Below are positions 1 to 7,761 of a stretch of 27,131 nt of DNA, one piece after another (within the stretch, counting starts at the first letter, position 1; each line of letters opens with the position of its first letter). A program made the translations under genes and the position numbers. The notes beneath the pieces are model-generated. The model searched no databases. It saw only the letters and a list, made by a program, of their open reading frames with translations, and was not told where the DNA came from. Source of the DNA: a virus; IMG/VR virus record IMGVR_UViG_3300031673_000388, positions 1 through 27,131 of that record. The stretch is one strand, 5' to 3'.

Positions 1-2
1 AG

Positions 3-1706
3 TCGTTAATCGGATTAAAAGATACTTTTAGTGCATATACTATCTCGAAAGGTATTTTAGCTAATAATGCTACTCCTAATGGAGTTATACAAAGTACTAT
101 CACCGCGGATGCAAGTGGTAATTTAGGATCTGTATCTACTTTAAATACAGTAACATGGCCGGCAGCTGGTGGTACTACAAACTATGTGCTTACGTTAACT
201 GGTCCAACAACAGCAGCCTGGTCTACAAATCCCTCTGGTATAGCAAATGTAGTAGACGATACAACGCCGCAATTAGGTGGAAACCTAGATGTTAACGGCA
301 AAACTATTGTATCGGTGTCTAATGGAGATATTGCTATAACGCCAGATGGCACAGGCAACGTGGTTCTTGACGGATTGAAATATCCGCAAAGCGACGGTAC
401 AGTTGGACAAGTGATGTATACGGATGGCTCAAATCAACTAGCTTTTAAAACTGAGAGTTCCGGTATAGCGGATGTAGTAGATGACACTACTCCGCAATTA
501 GGGGGTAACTTAGATGTCAACGGCAAGAGCATTGTGTCCGTATCTAACGGGGATATTGCCATAACGCCAGACGGCACAGGCAACGTGGTTCTTGACGGAT
601 TGAAATATCCGCAGGCCGACGGGACAGTGGGACAAGCTCTTACAACAAACGGGTCAAATCAACTAGCTTTTACAACAATAGCGGGTGGTGGAGCAATTCC
701 AACTAATATGCTCACGTCGGGTGATTTTTCTAAAATCCCGTTGTGGATTTTAAGCACTGGAGCGACTGCTTTTGCCGACGGTGCTCTCATAACTCCATCG
801 TTTTCTATTCTGCATGACGGTGCCGCTGTGGCTCAACGTGACATATCATATAGTGGACAGAATGAGCTATTAATACAGTGTAATTCGGCAATAATGCACT
901 TAGCTGGTTTTGAAATATTGTATCCGGAGGAGTTTTATACGCAGTTTAATGCTACGAAAGATGCCGGCGAGTATATATCAGTAGGGATGTACGGTAGGGC
1001 AGCGGGTATAACTCAAATCAAAATGGATATCATACAGTGGATTCCGTCAACAAATCAGAAATGTTTAAAGGATCCAATCGCCACGTGGGCATCAACACCT
1101 ACGTTATCATCAGATTCTACAGGGACATGGACGTATGTCGCAAATTCTCCAACGTTGACGATAGGCAGTAGTAATTCAATTATTAAATGGGAGGGCATAA
1201 GCTTAGCTTCATTTAATCCAGCGGCAACTAGGCTAGGACTTTTAATCAGAACACCAGGTACTGAAACAATAACTGAATATATGGTATTTAAAAAATTAGC
1301 AATGCACCGAGGTGCTACGTTTGTTGGGTTTGAAGATCGAGACGAGGTCACAAAAACAGAAACTAGAATTGCGTGTACAGAGGATAATCGTATTAAAGTA
1401 GGAACTGCGTCACGGATGACATCAGCAATACTGTCCGCATTTTGCTATGAAGTGGATCCTACGATGATGCATGTTGCACACTTTAACTACACTACTGCAT
1501 TGCTTGATGTTCCGACAGCAGCCAATGTTACGGTATACAACCCAAATAGCGGAGCGACGGGGTCGGTTCGTAACTTAGCGGGATCGGATAAGACTATAGA
1601 AACAGTGGACACTGTTAGTCAGCATTCGGTTTCTATTAAAGCTGAAATCAGCTGGGGGGATCCGTTCAAGATGCACGTGATTGTATGGCCTAAACCTTAT
1701 CAGTAA
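3..1706 (+). CDS. Repeat-containing phage structural/adhesin-like protein (5' end missing)
   Basis: The frame is open from the left edge (first full codon at base 3) to TAA at 1704-1706, so the gene starts outside the window; internal GTG/ATG codons are not convincing starts. At least 567 residues are visible. The N-terminal part carries two copies of a module of about 72 residues with the motif DTTPQLGGNLDVNG, then a VSNGDIAITPDGTGNVVLDG segment, then a GSNQLAF segment. This module type is familiar from tail and virion-surface proteins of many environmental phages, where it looks like repeated beta-structure. The C-terminal half (from about base 700) has no repeats and I do not recognise it; it may be the distal or receptor-facing part. 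It sits directly upstream of the lysis-like cluster. A structural role is inferred from composition and context only; the collar-type tail fibre is a separate gene at 18239. Confidence 0.7.
   Translation, partial: SLIGLKDTFSAYTISKGILANNATPNGVIQSTITADASGNLGSVSTLNTVTWPAAGGTTNYVLTLTGPTTAAWSTNPSGIANVVDDTTPQLGGNLDVNGKTIVSVSNGDIAITPDGTGNVVLDGLKYPQSDGTVGQVMYTDGSNQLAFKTESSGIADVVDDTTPQLGGNLDVNGKSIVSVSNGDIAITPDGTGNVVLDGLKYPQADGTVGQALTTNGSNQLAFTTIAGGGAIPTNMLTSGDFSKIPLWILSTGATAFADGALITPSFSILHDGAAVAQRDISYSGQNELLIQCNSAIMHLAGFEILYPEEFYTQFNATKDAGEYISVGMYGRAAGITQIKMDIIQWIPSTNQKCLKDPIATWASTPTLSSDSTGTWTYVANSPTLTIGSSNSIIKWEGISLASFNPAATRLGLLIRTPGTETITEYMVFKKLAMHRGATFVGFEDRDEVTKTETRIACTEDNRIKVGTASRMTSAILSAFCYEVDPTMMHVAHFNYTTALLDVPTAANVTVYNPNSGATGSVRNLAGSDKTIETVDTVSQHSVSIKAEISWGDPFKMHVIVWPKPYQ
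237..677 (+). repeat. Two tandem in-frame repeats, period 225 bp
   Basis: Copy 1 spans 237-452 and copy 2 spans 462-677, offset by 225 bp (75 codons). They are diverged at many third positions over the first half, but 348-388 and 573-613 are identical over 41 bp. The repeat is in frame inside the structural gene and encodes the module that begins with DTTPQLGGNLDVNG. Confidence 0.9.
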
Positions 1707-1719
1707 AAGAACATAGAAA

Positions 1720-2118
1720 ATGTATTATTTTAGTAAGACATCAAAAGCTCGGCGAGATACTTGTCATCCGTTAATTATAGATTGGCTTAATGAAATTATT
1801 AAATGGAGAGATTGTACAGTAGCTTGGGGGTACCGAGGTGAGAAAGATCAAAATGAAATGTTTGCAAAAGGATTAAGTAAAGCTAAATATCCGGACAGTA
1901 AACATAACACTAATCCCTCTCTTGCAGTTGACGTTTATCCGTATGCTCTTGGTCGTATGATCAATGGTGATGTGGAGGGTGATGAGGTTTTGATAAATAG
2001 ATTTATTGGTTTTGCACAAGGCATTGCCACAATACGTGGTATTCCAATACGATCTGCTAGTGAATGGAGTAGTTTTCAAGGTGATCTTGGGCATTGGGAG
2101 ATATATAAAGATATTTAA
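1720..2118 (+). CDS. Peptidase M15-type endolysin (L,D-/D,D-peptidase-like)
   Basis: A 132-residue single-domain protein, the usual size for phage M15 endolysins. It should cleave peptide cross-links of peptidoglycan during lysis. The zinc-site pattern is visible: His62 in SKHN, Asp71 in AVDVYPY and His125 in GHWE. Asp122, three residues before the last His, is in the place of the catalytic acidic residue of the family. His62 and Asp71 are eight residues apart, slightly longer than the common six. No signal peptide is evident, so a holin or similar export route would be needed. It starts 13 bp after the structural gene with only a poor ribosome site, and is followed 13 bp later by a second putative wall-active gene. 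Function is assigned from motif and context; the exact bond cut is not determinable. Confidence 0.85.
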   Translation: MYYFSKTSKARRDTCHPLIIDWLNEIIKWRDCTVAWGYRGEKDQNEMFAKGLSKAKYPDSKHNTNPSLAVDVYPYALGRMINGDVEGDEVLINRFIGFAQGIATIRGIPIRSASEWSSFQGDLGHWEIYKDI

Positions 2119-2131
2119 GTTGAGGTGAGAT

Positions 2132-2629
2132 ATGGCTTCATTAAAAGAATGTATAAAACTAAATTTAATTTCTGAGGGTGATCTGGTCGCGGTCTCACGT
2201 AAAGGTATTTTGTCGAGAATAATAAGGAGATGGACTGAAGAGACATACAGTCACGTTGCTATCATCTATAATATTAATTCTATGCGTGTACGAATAGTCG
2301 AGGCGTCGGCTAAGGGTATACGGTTCTCATCGCTCAATAAGCTATTACCGGTATACGTTTTTAATATTGATCAAGAGCTAAAATCAGAAACTCTAAATTT
2401 TATAAATAGTAAACTAGGACAGAAATATTCGTGGGCTGATTGCTTGCGAGCAGCTTTTCATTTAAAACCGAAAGATGATAGCAGATGGCAATGTGCTGAA
2501 TTTGCGAATGCTATTTTAAGAGAAAACGGGTTTAAGATAGATAGAAAAGACATAACTCCGGGATTGATTGTTAAAGCTGTCTTAAAAAAAGGATCTGGTA
2601 AATCTGTCTACATAGATAGAAACAAATAA
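2132..2629 (+). CDS. Permuted NlpC/P60 (YiiX/YebB-like) papain-fold protein
   Basis: A 165-residue protein with the layout of the circularly permuted NlpC/P60 superfamily: GDLVAV near residues 16-21, His41 in YSHVAI, Glu57 in IVEAS, a central GQKYSW segment (96-101), and the catalytic-type Cys121 in WQCAEF. Such proteins act on peptides, amides or lipids, and some phage members assist wall degradation. The start ATG at 2132 has a good upstream GAGGTGA. Its stop overlaps the start of the next gene by 1 bp (TAATG), so the two are probably translationally coupled. Position between two M15-family genes suggests a role in lysis or entry, but that is inference; a host-modifying amidase is an alternative. 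Confidence 0.75.
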   Translation: MASLKECIKLNLISEGDLVAVSRKGILSRIIRRWTEETYSHVAIIYNINSMRVRIVEASAKGIRFSSLNKLLPVYVFNIDQELKSETLNFINSKLGQKYSWADCLRAAFHLKPKDDSRWQCAEFANAILRENGFKIDRKDITPGLIVKAVLKKGSGKSVYIDRNK

Positions 2630-3063
2630 TGTTTAGGTTAAATATTTTATCAAAACAAAGACTGCTCACGTGTGATGTACAACTACAAGCTCTCGTTTGT
2701 GAAGTCATCAAGCACAGAGATTGTTGTGTCTTGGCTGGGTATTTGGGGAGAAGTGAATATCACTATGCGACTAAAGACTTGATAGGTGCTCTTCAATTTC
2801 CGAATAGCCCCCATAATACTAAGAAAAAAGGCAAAATGTGCTCGCGAGCGGTACATATATTACCTCGCGAGAATAAAAAAATCATTACAGGAGATCTGAT
2901 TGACGATCAGACTAAAATATATATATTTGCAGGATTTGTACTCGGAGTTGCTTCGCAAATGGAAATCCCTCTTATCTGGGATGGCGAGATAAAAGCGCAT
3001 ACATTTTTAAGTAATTGTAGAGAGCTATCACATTACGAATTAGCTGAGGAGGCGAGTGAATGA
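2629..3063 (+). CDS. Diverged M15-like paralogue with altered metal site
   Basis: This 144-residue protein aligns along its length with the M15 endolysin at 1720: IKHRDCCVLAGYLG against IKWRDCTVAWGYRG, FPNSPHNT against YPDSKHNT, and a terminal LSHYEL against LGHWEI. The first His (62) and last His (135) are kept, but the metal-ligand Asp is replaced by His76 (AVH instead of AVD), a short Lys-rich insertion precedes it, and the acidic residue three before the last His is Glu132 rather than Asp122. It may be an inactive regulator, a wall-binding paralogue, or an enzyme with a three-His site. It overlaps its neighbours by 1 bp and 4 bp, so it is expressed with them. The paralogy is clear by eye; the activity is unknown. 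Confidence 0.75.
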   Translation: MFRLNILSKQRLLTCDVQLQALVCEVIKHRDCCVLAGYLGRSEYHYATKDLIGALQFPNSPHNTKKKGKMCSRAVHILPRENKKIITGDLIDDQTKIYIFAGFVLGVASQMEIPLIWDGEIKAHTFLSNCRELSHYELAEEASE

Positions 3064-3359
3064 ATGAATGTTATGCTGTAGCTACTTCATTTAGAGAGGG
3101 AATTAGCTTAATAGGGAGCGTGCTGGTTAGCGGAGGAATTATGTCTATTATTATTAAAAGGTATTTCACAAAAATAGATAAGATTGAAGATATTATAAAT
3201 AAACTTATACCGATCATACCTCTTATTAAATTTATAGAGAGTAAATTAAATGAAAAGGTGGATGGTATTAAACAGGATTTGGATAAATTCCAAGGGAGAA
3301 TGGAGAGAAATATCGAAAAACTAGAGGATAAAGTGGAGAGCTTAATAAAAAAAGAGTAA
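3060..3359 (+). CDS. Small membrane protein with coiled-coil tail (holin candidate)
   Basis: A 99-residue protein with one hydrophobic segment at about residues 14-33 (GISLIGSVLVSGGIMSIII), followed at once by basic KR, and then a long charged amphipathic helix (about residues 38-99) with coiled-coil heptad character. The basic residues after the membrane segment favour a cytoplasmic C-terminus, which argues against a classical i-spanin and leaves a holin or pinholin-like protein possible. The ATG overlaps the previous stop by 4 bp (ATGA). It is the only membrane protein in this cluster, so it is the best local candidate for controlling release of the endolysin. I do not recognise a family. 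Confidence 0.65.
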   Translation: MNECYAVATSFREGISLIGSVLVSGGIMSIIIKRYFTKIDKIEDIINKLIPIIPLIKFIESKLNEKVDGIKQDLDKFQGRMERNIEKLEDKVESLIKKE

Positions 3360-3414
3360 ATATATTGAAACAGATTTTTATATGTGCAATATTCAAAAAA
3401 ATAAAAGGCGGACT

Positions 3415-4449
3415 ATGGACAATTTAACACACTTAGACGGTACATTTGAAATAAAAGCGGTTACCGAGGATAATAATTATTATTATTTTGAAGGGTACGG
3501 ATCCACATTTGGCAATGAGGATCTGGGGGGTGATGTTGTTGTTGGCGGGGCTTTCAAAAAAAGTCTAAGAAAGCGAAAACCGAAATTATTATGGCAGCAC
3601 GATCGAAATAAGCCGATCGGAACAATTGAAGAGATAAAAGAAGATGGGAACGGCTTATTTTTAAAAGCTAGTTTGCCCAAATTTGTATCTTTTTCTAATG
3701 ATATTGGCGGGCTATTAAAAGCTGGAGCGGTAGACAGTATGTCTATTGGTTTCACCACTAAAGATTTTGATATACAAAAAAACGTAAGACATTTAAAAGC
3801 ACTTGATCTATACGAGGTATCCGTTGTGACTTTTCCGATGAATCCGGAAGCCGTTGTGACTAATGTGAAAATGATAACTGCTTTTAAAGATTACGCATTA
3901 GCTGATAGAGGAGTGGCATGGGACAGTTCAGCTGCTGAGAAAAGAGTTAGAACTTTCACCGAGGCAGTAGAAGAGCCGAACAGTAAATACGCGGACTGTT
4001 TCATGTGGTACGATGCCGAAGATTCAGCTAATTTTACAGCATATAAGTTACTCTACTGTGATGTTATGGACGGCGAGCTGAAAGTGATACCGCGTGCTAT
4101 TTTTGCAATTGCAGCAGTACTGCAAGGTGCTCGCGGGGGTGTTGATATTTCACAAGATGATCAAGAAAAAATCAAAGGGCACGTGATTAAATATTATAAA
4201 AAAATGGATTTAGAAGATCCGTTTAAAGAAAAAGCCATCTCGGTTGAGATGGTAGAGTTTATTGAGACAAAAAAAGATTATGAAAAATTCTTACGTGATG
4301 TATTGGGTTTTTCAAGAAAAGCGGCAGTCATTTGGGCTAGTCGCTTTAAAGAAGGTGTTCAGAGTGAGTCTGTTAGTACCGAACTAAGCGATGAAAATGT
4401 TCTAAAAGAACAAATTCAGGAATTAAAAAGAATACTATTAAAAATATGA
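3415..4449 (+). CDS. HK97-type prohead protease with C-terminal extension
   Basis: The start is ATG 3415 (MDNLTH), which has AAGGCGG at good spacing; an in-frame ATG at 3382 has no such site. The product is 344 residues. The first ~150 residues are a U35-type prohead protease: FEGYGSTFGNEDLGGDVV, then the catalytic His in LLWQHDRNKPIG, then the Ser in DSMSIGF, and YEVSVVTFPMNPEA. This serine protease cleaves the capsid delta domain during head maturation. The C-terminal half begins LADRGVAWD and includes VIPRAIFAIAAVLQGARGG and a final FLRDVLGFSRKAA segment; similar extensions occur on some phage proteases and may act in scaffolding. It is followed after 9 bp by the capsid gene, as expected. 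Confidence 0.9.
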   Translation: MDNLTHLDGTFEIKAVTEDNNYYYFEGYGSTFGNEDLGGDVVVGGAFKKSLRKRKPKLLWQHDRNKPIGTIEEIKEDGNGLFLKASLPKFVSFSNDIGGLLKAGAVDSMSIGFTTKDFDIQKNVRHLKALDLYEVSVVTFPMNPEAVVTNVKMITAFKDYALADRGVAWDSSAAEKRVRTFTEAVEEPNSKYADCFMWYDAEDSANFTAYKLLYCDVMDGELKVIPRAIFAIAAVLQGARGGVDISQDDQEKIKGHVIKYYKKMDLEDPFKEKAISVEMVEFIETKKDYEKFLRDVLGFSRKAAVIWASRFKEGVQSESVSTELSDENVLKEQIQELKRILLKI

Positions 4450-4458
4450 GGTATTAAC

Positions 4459-5685
4459 ATGTCTACAAATGAAATAGCACAATTGACTGAAGAGTTAAGG
4501 AAAGTTGTTGAGAGTAAAAATGCAGATAGTGCTGATAGCAAGCAGAAAATTGCAAATTTAGAAGAGGGCTTCTTAAAAGCTGAAAAGAAAAATCAAGAAT
4601 TAGTTTTAAAACAAGTTGAAGCTGATAAAAAAGCTATTGAACTAGCTGAAAAACAAGAAAAGGAGCTATCCGAATTATCTAAGAAATTTAATGACTTGGA
4701 AAAACAGGCATATCGTCCGGCTGCTAATGCGTCTGCTGAAACAAAATCGCTTGAAGCAAAAACGTTTAATAGAGCATTACGTTATGATCAAGATGAACTT
4801 TCAGCTGAAGAGTATAAATATTTAAGAACTGATTCGAACGTTGAGGGTGGCTTTTTATGTCCTCCTGAATACGATACGGATATGATTAAGTTGGTAACTG
4901 AGATTTCTCCTATTCGTGCTTTGGCTCGGGTAACTACTACGTCGAGAAAATCAGTACAGATACCTGTACGTAAAAGTTTACCTAGTGGCGGTTATGAAGG
5001 TGAAGCTGAAGAAGATGGCACTTCTAATTCAAATTACGATATGGTAACGTTAACACCATATAGACTTAGTAATACTGTTGAGTACACAAGAAATATATTA
5101 CTTGATTCTGTATTTAATATTGAGAGTGAATTACAGGCTGATCAAGCTGAATCTTTTGCTCAAATCGAAGGTAACGCTTTTGTGAACGGTACTGGTACTA
5201 AACAGCCACTAGGCTTTTTGAAAAGACCAGCAGACGGTGGACAATTAGCTACTACTTTATTAACTGCAGCACTTACGGGTGATGATGTAATTAAGGTTAC
5301 AGCTAAAGTAAAGACTACTTACTATAATCCAGTCTTTATGTTTAATCAGCAAACTTTAGTTGATCTTCGTACGCTAAAAGATGATGAAGACAGGTATTTA
5401 TTTGAGTACGGTAATTTGGCTGCCGGTATGCCTGCTACAATTGCTGGGTATAAATACGTAATAGTTCCTGATATGCCTGATCTGACAGCTGTTAGTGGTG
5501 TTCCGATCGTGTTTGGCGACATGGCTCGTGGATATAGAATTGTTGACCTAGAAGGTCTCTTCGTAATCCGTGACCCCTACGCACAGAAACGAAAGGGTAT
5601 TGTAGAGATCACTTTCACTAAGTTTAATACTGGACAACAAGTAAATAGCGAAGCATTACACGGTATTTTAACTCCAGCTGCTTAA
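4459..5685 (+). CDS. HK97-fold major capsid protein
   Basis: A 408-residue protein of normal length for the phage major capsid (HK97 gp5-like) family. Residues 1 to about 85 are a highly charged coiled coil (Lys/Glu/Ala-rich), the usual delta or scaffold domain removed by the protease encoded upstream. The mature capsid region then begins near KSLEAKTFNRAL and shows family features: EGGFLCPPEY, PIRALARVTTTS, a YEGEAEEDGTSN E-loop-like segment, QIEGNAFVNGTG, QPLGFL, the FMFNQQTL helix and GMPATIAGY. It forms the icosahedral shell. A GAGG site lies 7 bp before the ATG, overlapping the stop of the protease gene. Confidence 0.95.
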   Translation: MSTNEIAQLTEELRKVVESKNADSADSKQKIANLEEGFLKAEKKNQELVLKQVEADKKAIELAEKQEKELSELSKKFNDLEKQAYRPAANASAETKSLEAKTFNRALRYDQDELSAEEYKYLRTDSNVEGGFLCPPEYDTDMIKLVTEISPIRALARVTTTSRKSVQIPVRKSLPSGGYEGEAEEDGTSNSNYDMVTLTPYRLSNTVEYTRNILLDSVFNIESELQADQAESFAQIEGNAFVNGTGTKQPLGFLKRPADGGQLATTLLTAALTGDDVIKVTAKVKTTYYNPVFMFNQQTLVDLRTLKDDEDRYLFEYGNLAAGMPATIAGYKYVIVPDMPDLTAVSGVPIVFGDMARGYRIVDLEGLFVIRDPYAQKRKGIVEITFTKFNTGQQVNSEALHGILTPAA

Positions 5686-5698
5686 TATCAGGTAAGTG

Positions 5699-5893
5699 AT
5701 GTTGCTTAGAAACTATGAGAGAAAAGTTATATATCCTGCAGCTGAAAATAAAAATCTGCAGGATATGACTAAAGAGGAATTGTGGCATTTTTGCATTAGT
5801 GAATTCGGTGTTAATTTAGATATTGAAAGATCTATTGAGCAATTACGCGACGAGGTCCAAGAATGTATTTGTTTTTTTAAATTTGAGGAGTAA
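5699..5893 (+). CDS. Small acidic head-region protein, unknown
   Basis: A short gene between capsid and decoration-like genes, about 64 residues from ATG 5699 (a GTG directly before it at 5696 is an alternative start). The sequence has EELWHFCISEFGVNLD, then a helix ending EQLRDEVQE and a C-terminal Phe/Cys-rich CICFFKFEE. The middle resembles short helix-extended-loop-helix segments found in small phage head proteins, but the match is too weak to name. It ends 5 bp before the next start and its last codons carry that gene's GAGGAG ribosome site. Probably real, because the gene packing leaves no other reading. Confidence 0.6.
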   Translation: MLLRNYERKVIYPAAENKNLQDMTKEELWHFCISEFGVNLDIERSIEQLRDEVQECICFFKFEE

Positions 5894-5898
5894 AAAAA

Positions 5899-6294
5899 AT
5901 GGGATGTTCATACGATTTACATACTATTGTTAAAGAAGTTGAGCCCTTAGCACTAGCTACTATTGTCACAAATACCACAACTTACGGTGCTGAAATTGAC
6001 ACCGCAGGGTTCGAGGCTTTTGAGTTTGTACTTTCAGTTAATACCTGGGTTGACGGAGCTTATGCTCTATCATTAGAAGATTCAGATGTTAGCGGCTCCG
6101 GATATGTAGCTGTTGATTCTGAATTAGCTTTCATTAAAAATGCTTCTTTAAGCGCGGTTGGTTTAACTAGATTGGGTTATGTTGGGCATAAAAGATATGT
6201 TCGATTAAAGATAGTGTCGACTGGCGTAACTGACGGAGCTAATTTAATAGGGTTTGGCTTTTTAGCTCATCCGAAATTTGCTGCAGTAACTTAG
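5899..6294 (+). CDS. Putative head decoration or minor capsid protein
   Basis: A 131-residue, mostly beta-type protein. It contains FEAFEFVLSVNTWVDGAYAL, LEDSDVSGSGYVAV and RLGYVGHKRYVRLKIVSTGV. Small proteins of this layout commonly lie right after the capsid gene in Caudoviricetes and are thought to bind or decorate the head. GAGGAG lies 8 bp before ATG 5899. The family is recognised by pattern and place only; a head-completion role is an alternative. Confidence 0.6.
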   Translation: MGCSYDLHTIVKEVEPLALATIVTNTTTYGAEIDTAGFEAFEFVLSVNTWVDGAYALSLEDSDVSGSGYVAVDSELAFIKNASLSAVGLTRLGYVGHKRYVRLKIVSTGVTDGANLIGFGFLAHPKFAAVT

Positions 6295-6306
6295 TAGATA
6301 TAAAAC

Positions 6307-6924
6307 ATGGTAGCTTCATATATAGTTGTGACACCGCCAGCTGAGCTGGCGGTCTCGCTTGCTTTAGCTAAAGAATATCTTAAACTAGATGTAACCGATA
6401 CTAGTCAAGATACTTATTTGACACTATTAATTCGAGCAGTCACTAATACTATAGAGAATTATATCGGAAGAACGTTAATTAATACTGAATTTAAGACATA
6501 TAGAGAATGTTTTGCAAATCCTTTTTTAATCAAACGCTCAAAATTACAATCTGTCACTTTTATTAAATACTATACGGATAGCGTATTAACAACAGTTGGT
6601 TCTGATATTTACTATATGACTGATGAGACTGAATTCGCGAGTATTATTTTAGCAGAAGATCAGTCCTGGCCTTCTGACGTAGATAATAGAACGCAACCGA
6701 TTGTGATACAATTTGTTGCCGGATATGGTACTACTCAAGCGAGCATACCTTCGGATCTTCAAATTGCGCTATTATCTGCGATAGCATACTTCTATGAGAA
6801 TAGAGGAGATTGCACAGATGGGTGCGCGTTAATAGACGCTGCATTTTTGCCAAAAGGCATACAGCAAGCATTACATTTTTTTAAAATTATGCAATTTGAT
6901 AAAAAACCATATGGCTGTTTGTAA
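6307..6924 (+). CDS. Head-tail connector protein (gp6/gp8-like)
   Basis: A 205-residue protein with the features of the phage head-tail connector family (HK97 gp6 / phiE125 gp8 type): an N-terminal LALAKEYLKLDVTDTSQDTY helix, LIRAVTNTIENYIGRTLINT, then a beta region with LQSVTFIKYYT and QPIVIQFVAGYG, and a helical C-terminus with AIAYFYENRGDC. It should form the ring below the portal. The order capsid - decoration - connector - closure - gp10 matches that of many HK97-type phages. No strong SD precedes ATG 6307. Confidence 0.85.
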   Translation: MVASYIVVTPPAELAVSLALAKEYLKLDVTDTSQDTYLTLLIRAVTNTIENYIGRTLINTEFKTYRECFANPFLIKRSKLQSVTFIKYYTDSVLTTVGSDIYYMTDETEFASIILAEDQSWPSDVDNRTQPIVIQFVAGYGTTQASIPSDLQIALLSAIAYFYENRGDCTDGCALIDAAFLPKGIQQALHFFKIMQFDKKPYGCL

Positions 6925-7300
6925 AGTAACACAAAGAACACATAAAAGAGTTTGCATCGGATCTCTTAATCGTAAAATTGAAATACATGTGCGGAGCATT
7001 AAGGCTCCGGCTAAAGGTAGTGTTGATTTTTCGGATAAGTATACGCTTAAGAAAAAAGTTTGGGCGATGATAGAGACGGTTAGCGGCGAGACTATGTTTA
7101 ACGCTAGTAATATTGAGACTGTAGTAACGCATCAATTTTATATAAGGTATATTCCTGATGTAGATATAGTTGATGTTATTGTCTATGGTGGATTGAGATA
7201 TACACTAGTAAATGTTGAAAATTTAAATAATGAAAATTATTTTTTGTTAATAAAGGCATCTGACCGAGGCGATTCTGATTTACCAGCGAATGAGTTTTAA
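6911..7300 (+). CDS. Head closure / head-tail joining protein
   Basis: About 129 residues from ATG 6911, which overlaps the connector gene by 14 bp; a TTG at 6896 is a possible earlier start and neither has a good SD. The fold signature of the small head-tail adaptor family is visible: IGSLNRKIEIHV, KKKVWAMIETVSGE, THQFYIRYIPDVD and a final GGLRYTLVNVENLN before ANEF. Such proteins close the connector after DNA packaging and give the tail a docking surface. Neighbours on both sides fit this place in the assembly line. Confidence 0.8.
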   Translation: MAVCKVTQRTHKRVCIGSLNRKIEIHVRSIKAPAKGSVDFSDKYTLKKKVWAMIETVSGETMFNASNIETVVTHQFYIRYIPDVDIVDVIVYGGLRYTLVNVENLNNENYFLLIKASDRGDSDLPANEF

Positions 7301-7302
7301 AA

Positions 7303-7761
7303 ATGTTTGGCATACATCCAGAACAAACAGCGCAAAATTTAAGAGCGTATAATACTCTTAGTAAAATAGAGCATAATACGCGAGAGGGTATGCGTAAAGC
7401 ACTGTACTTTATTGGTGATAAGATAACTAGGGATGCTAAACGATATATATTAGATAGAAATAAAACTGGACGCTTATACTTAATTCGCAGAGGCAAACGG
7501 TTAAAAAGACATCGAGCATCCGCACCTTATGAGTCGCCCGCAAGTTTATCGGGCAATTTACAAAGATCACTTAATTTTACAGTTAAAGGTTATGACGAGG
7601 TCGAGGTTGGTGATCATGCTTCTTATGCTAAATATTTAGAGGTGGGAACTTCTAAAATGATAAAACGACCGTATTTAATAAAAGCTATCAGTGCTAATGA
7701 TAAATATATAAGAGAAATGTTTTCAAAGGAGATTACGCGTGCGCTGCGAGGACGTGATTAG
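7303..7761 (+). CDS. HK97 gp10-like neck/tail-completion protein
   Basis: A 152-residue basic protein. The family mark is the C-terminal part: VEVGDHASYAKYLEVGTSKM followed by RPYLIKAISAN, typical of HK97 gp10-like proteins that work at the head-tail junction. The N-terminal helix (GMRKALYFIGDKITRDAKRY) and the ESPASLSGNLQRSLNF segment also fit. It overlaps the following gene by 23 bp, and that gene's SD (AAAGGAG) lies inside it. Confidence 0.85.
   Translation: MFGIHPEQTAQNLRAYNTLSKIEHNTREGMRKALYFIGDKITRDAKRYILDRNKTGRLYLIRRGKRLKRHRASAPYESPASLSGNLQRSLNFTVKGYDEVEVGDHASYAKYLEVGTSKMIKRPYLIKAISANDKYIREMFSKEITRALRGRD

Noticed and set aside
1055-1351. Minus-strand open frame of 98 codons inside the structural gene
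   Set aside because: It lies opposite a well-supported gene and has no family likeness; the same holds for the other long frames opposite head, tail and polymerase genes.
3382-3414. Earlier ATG for the prohead protease
   Set aside because: ATG 3415 has AAGGCGG at good spacing and the protease domain begins soon after it.
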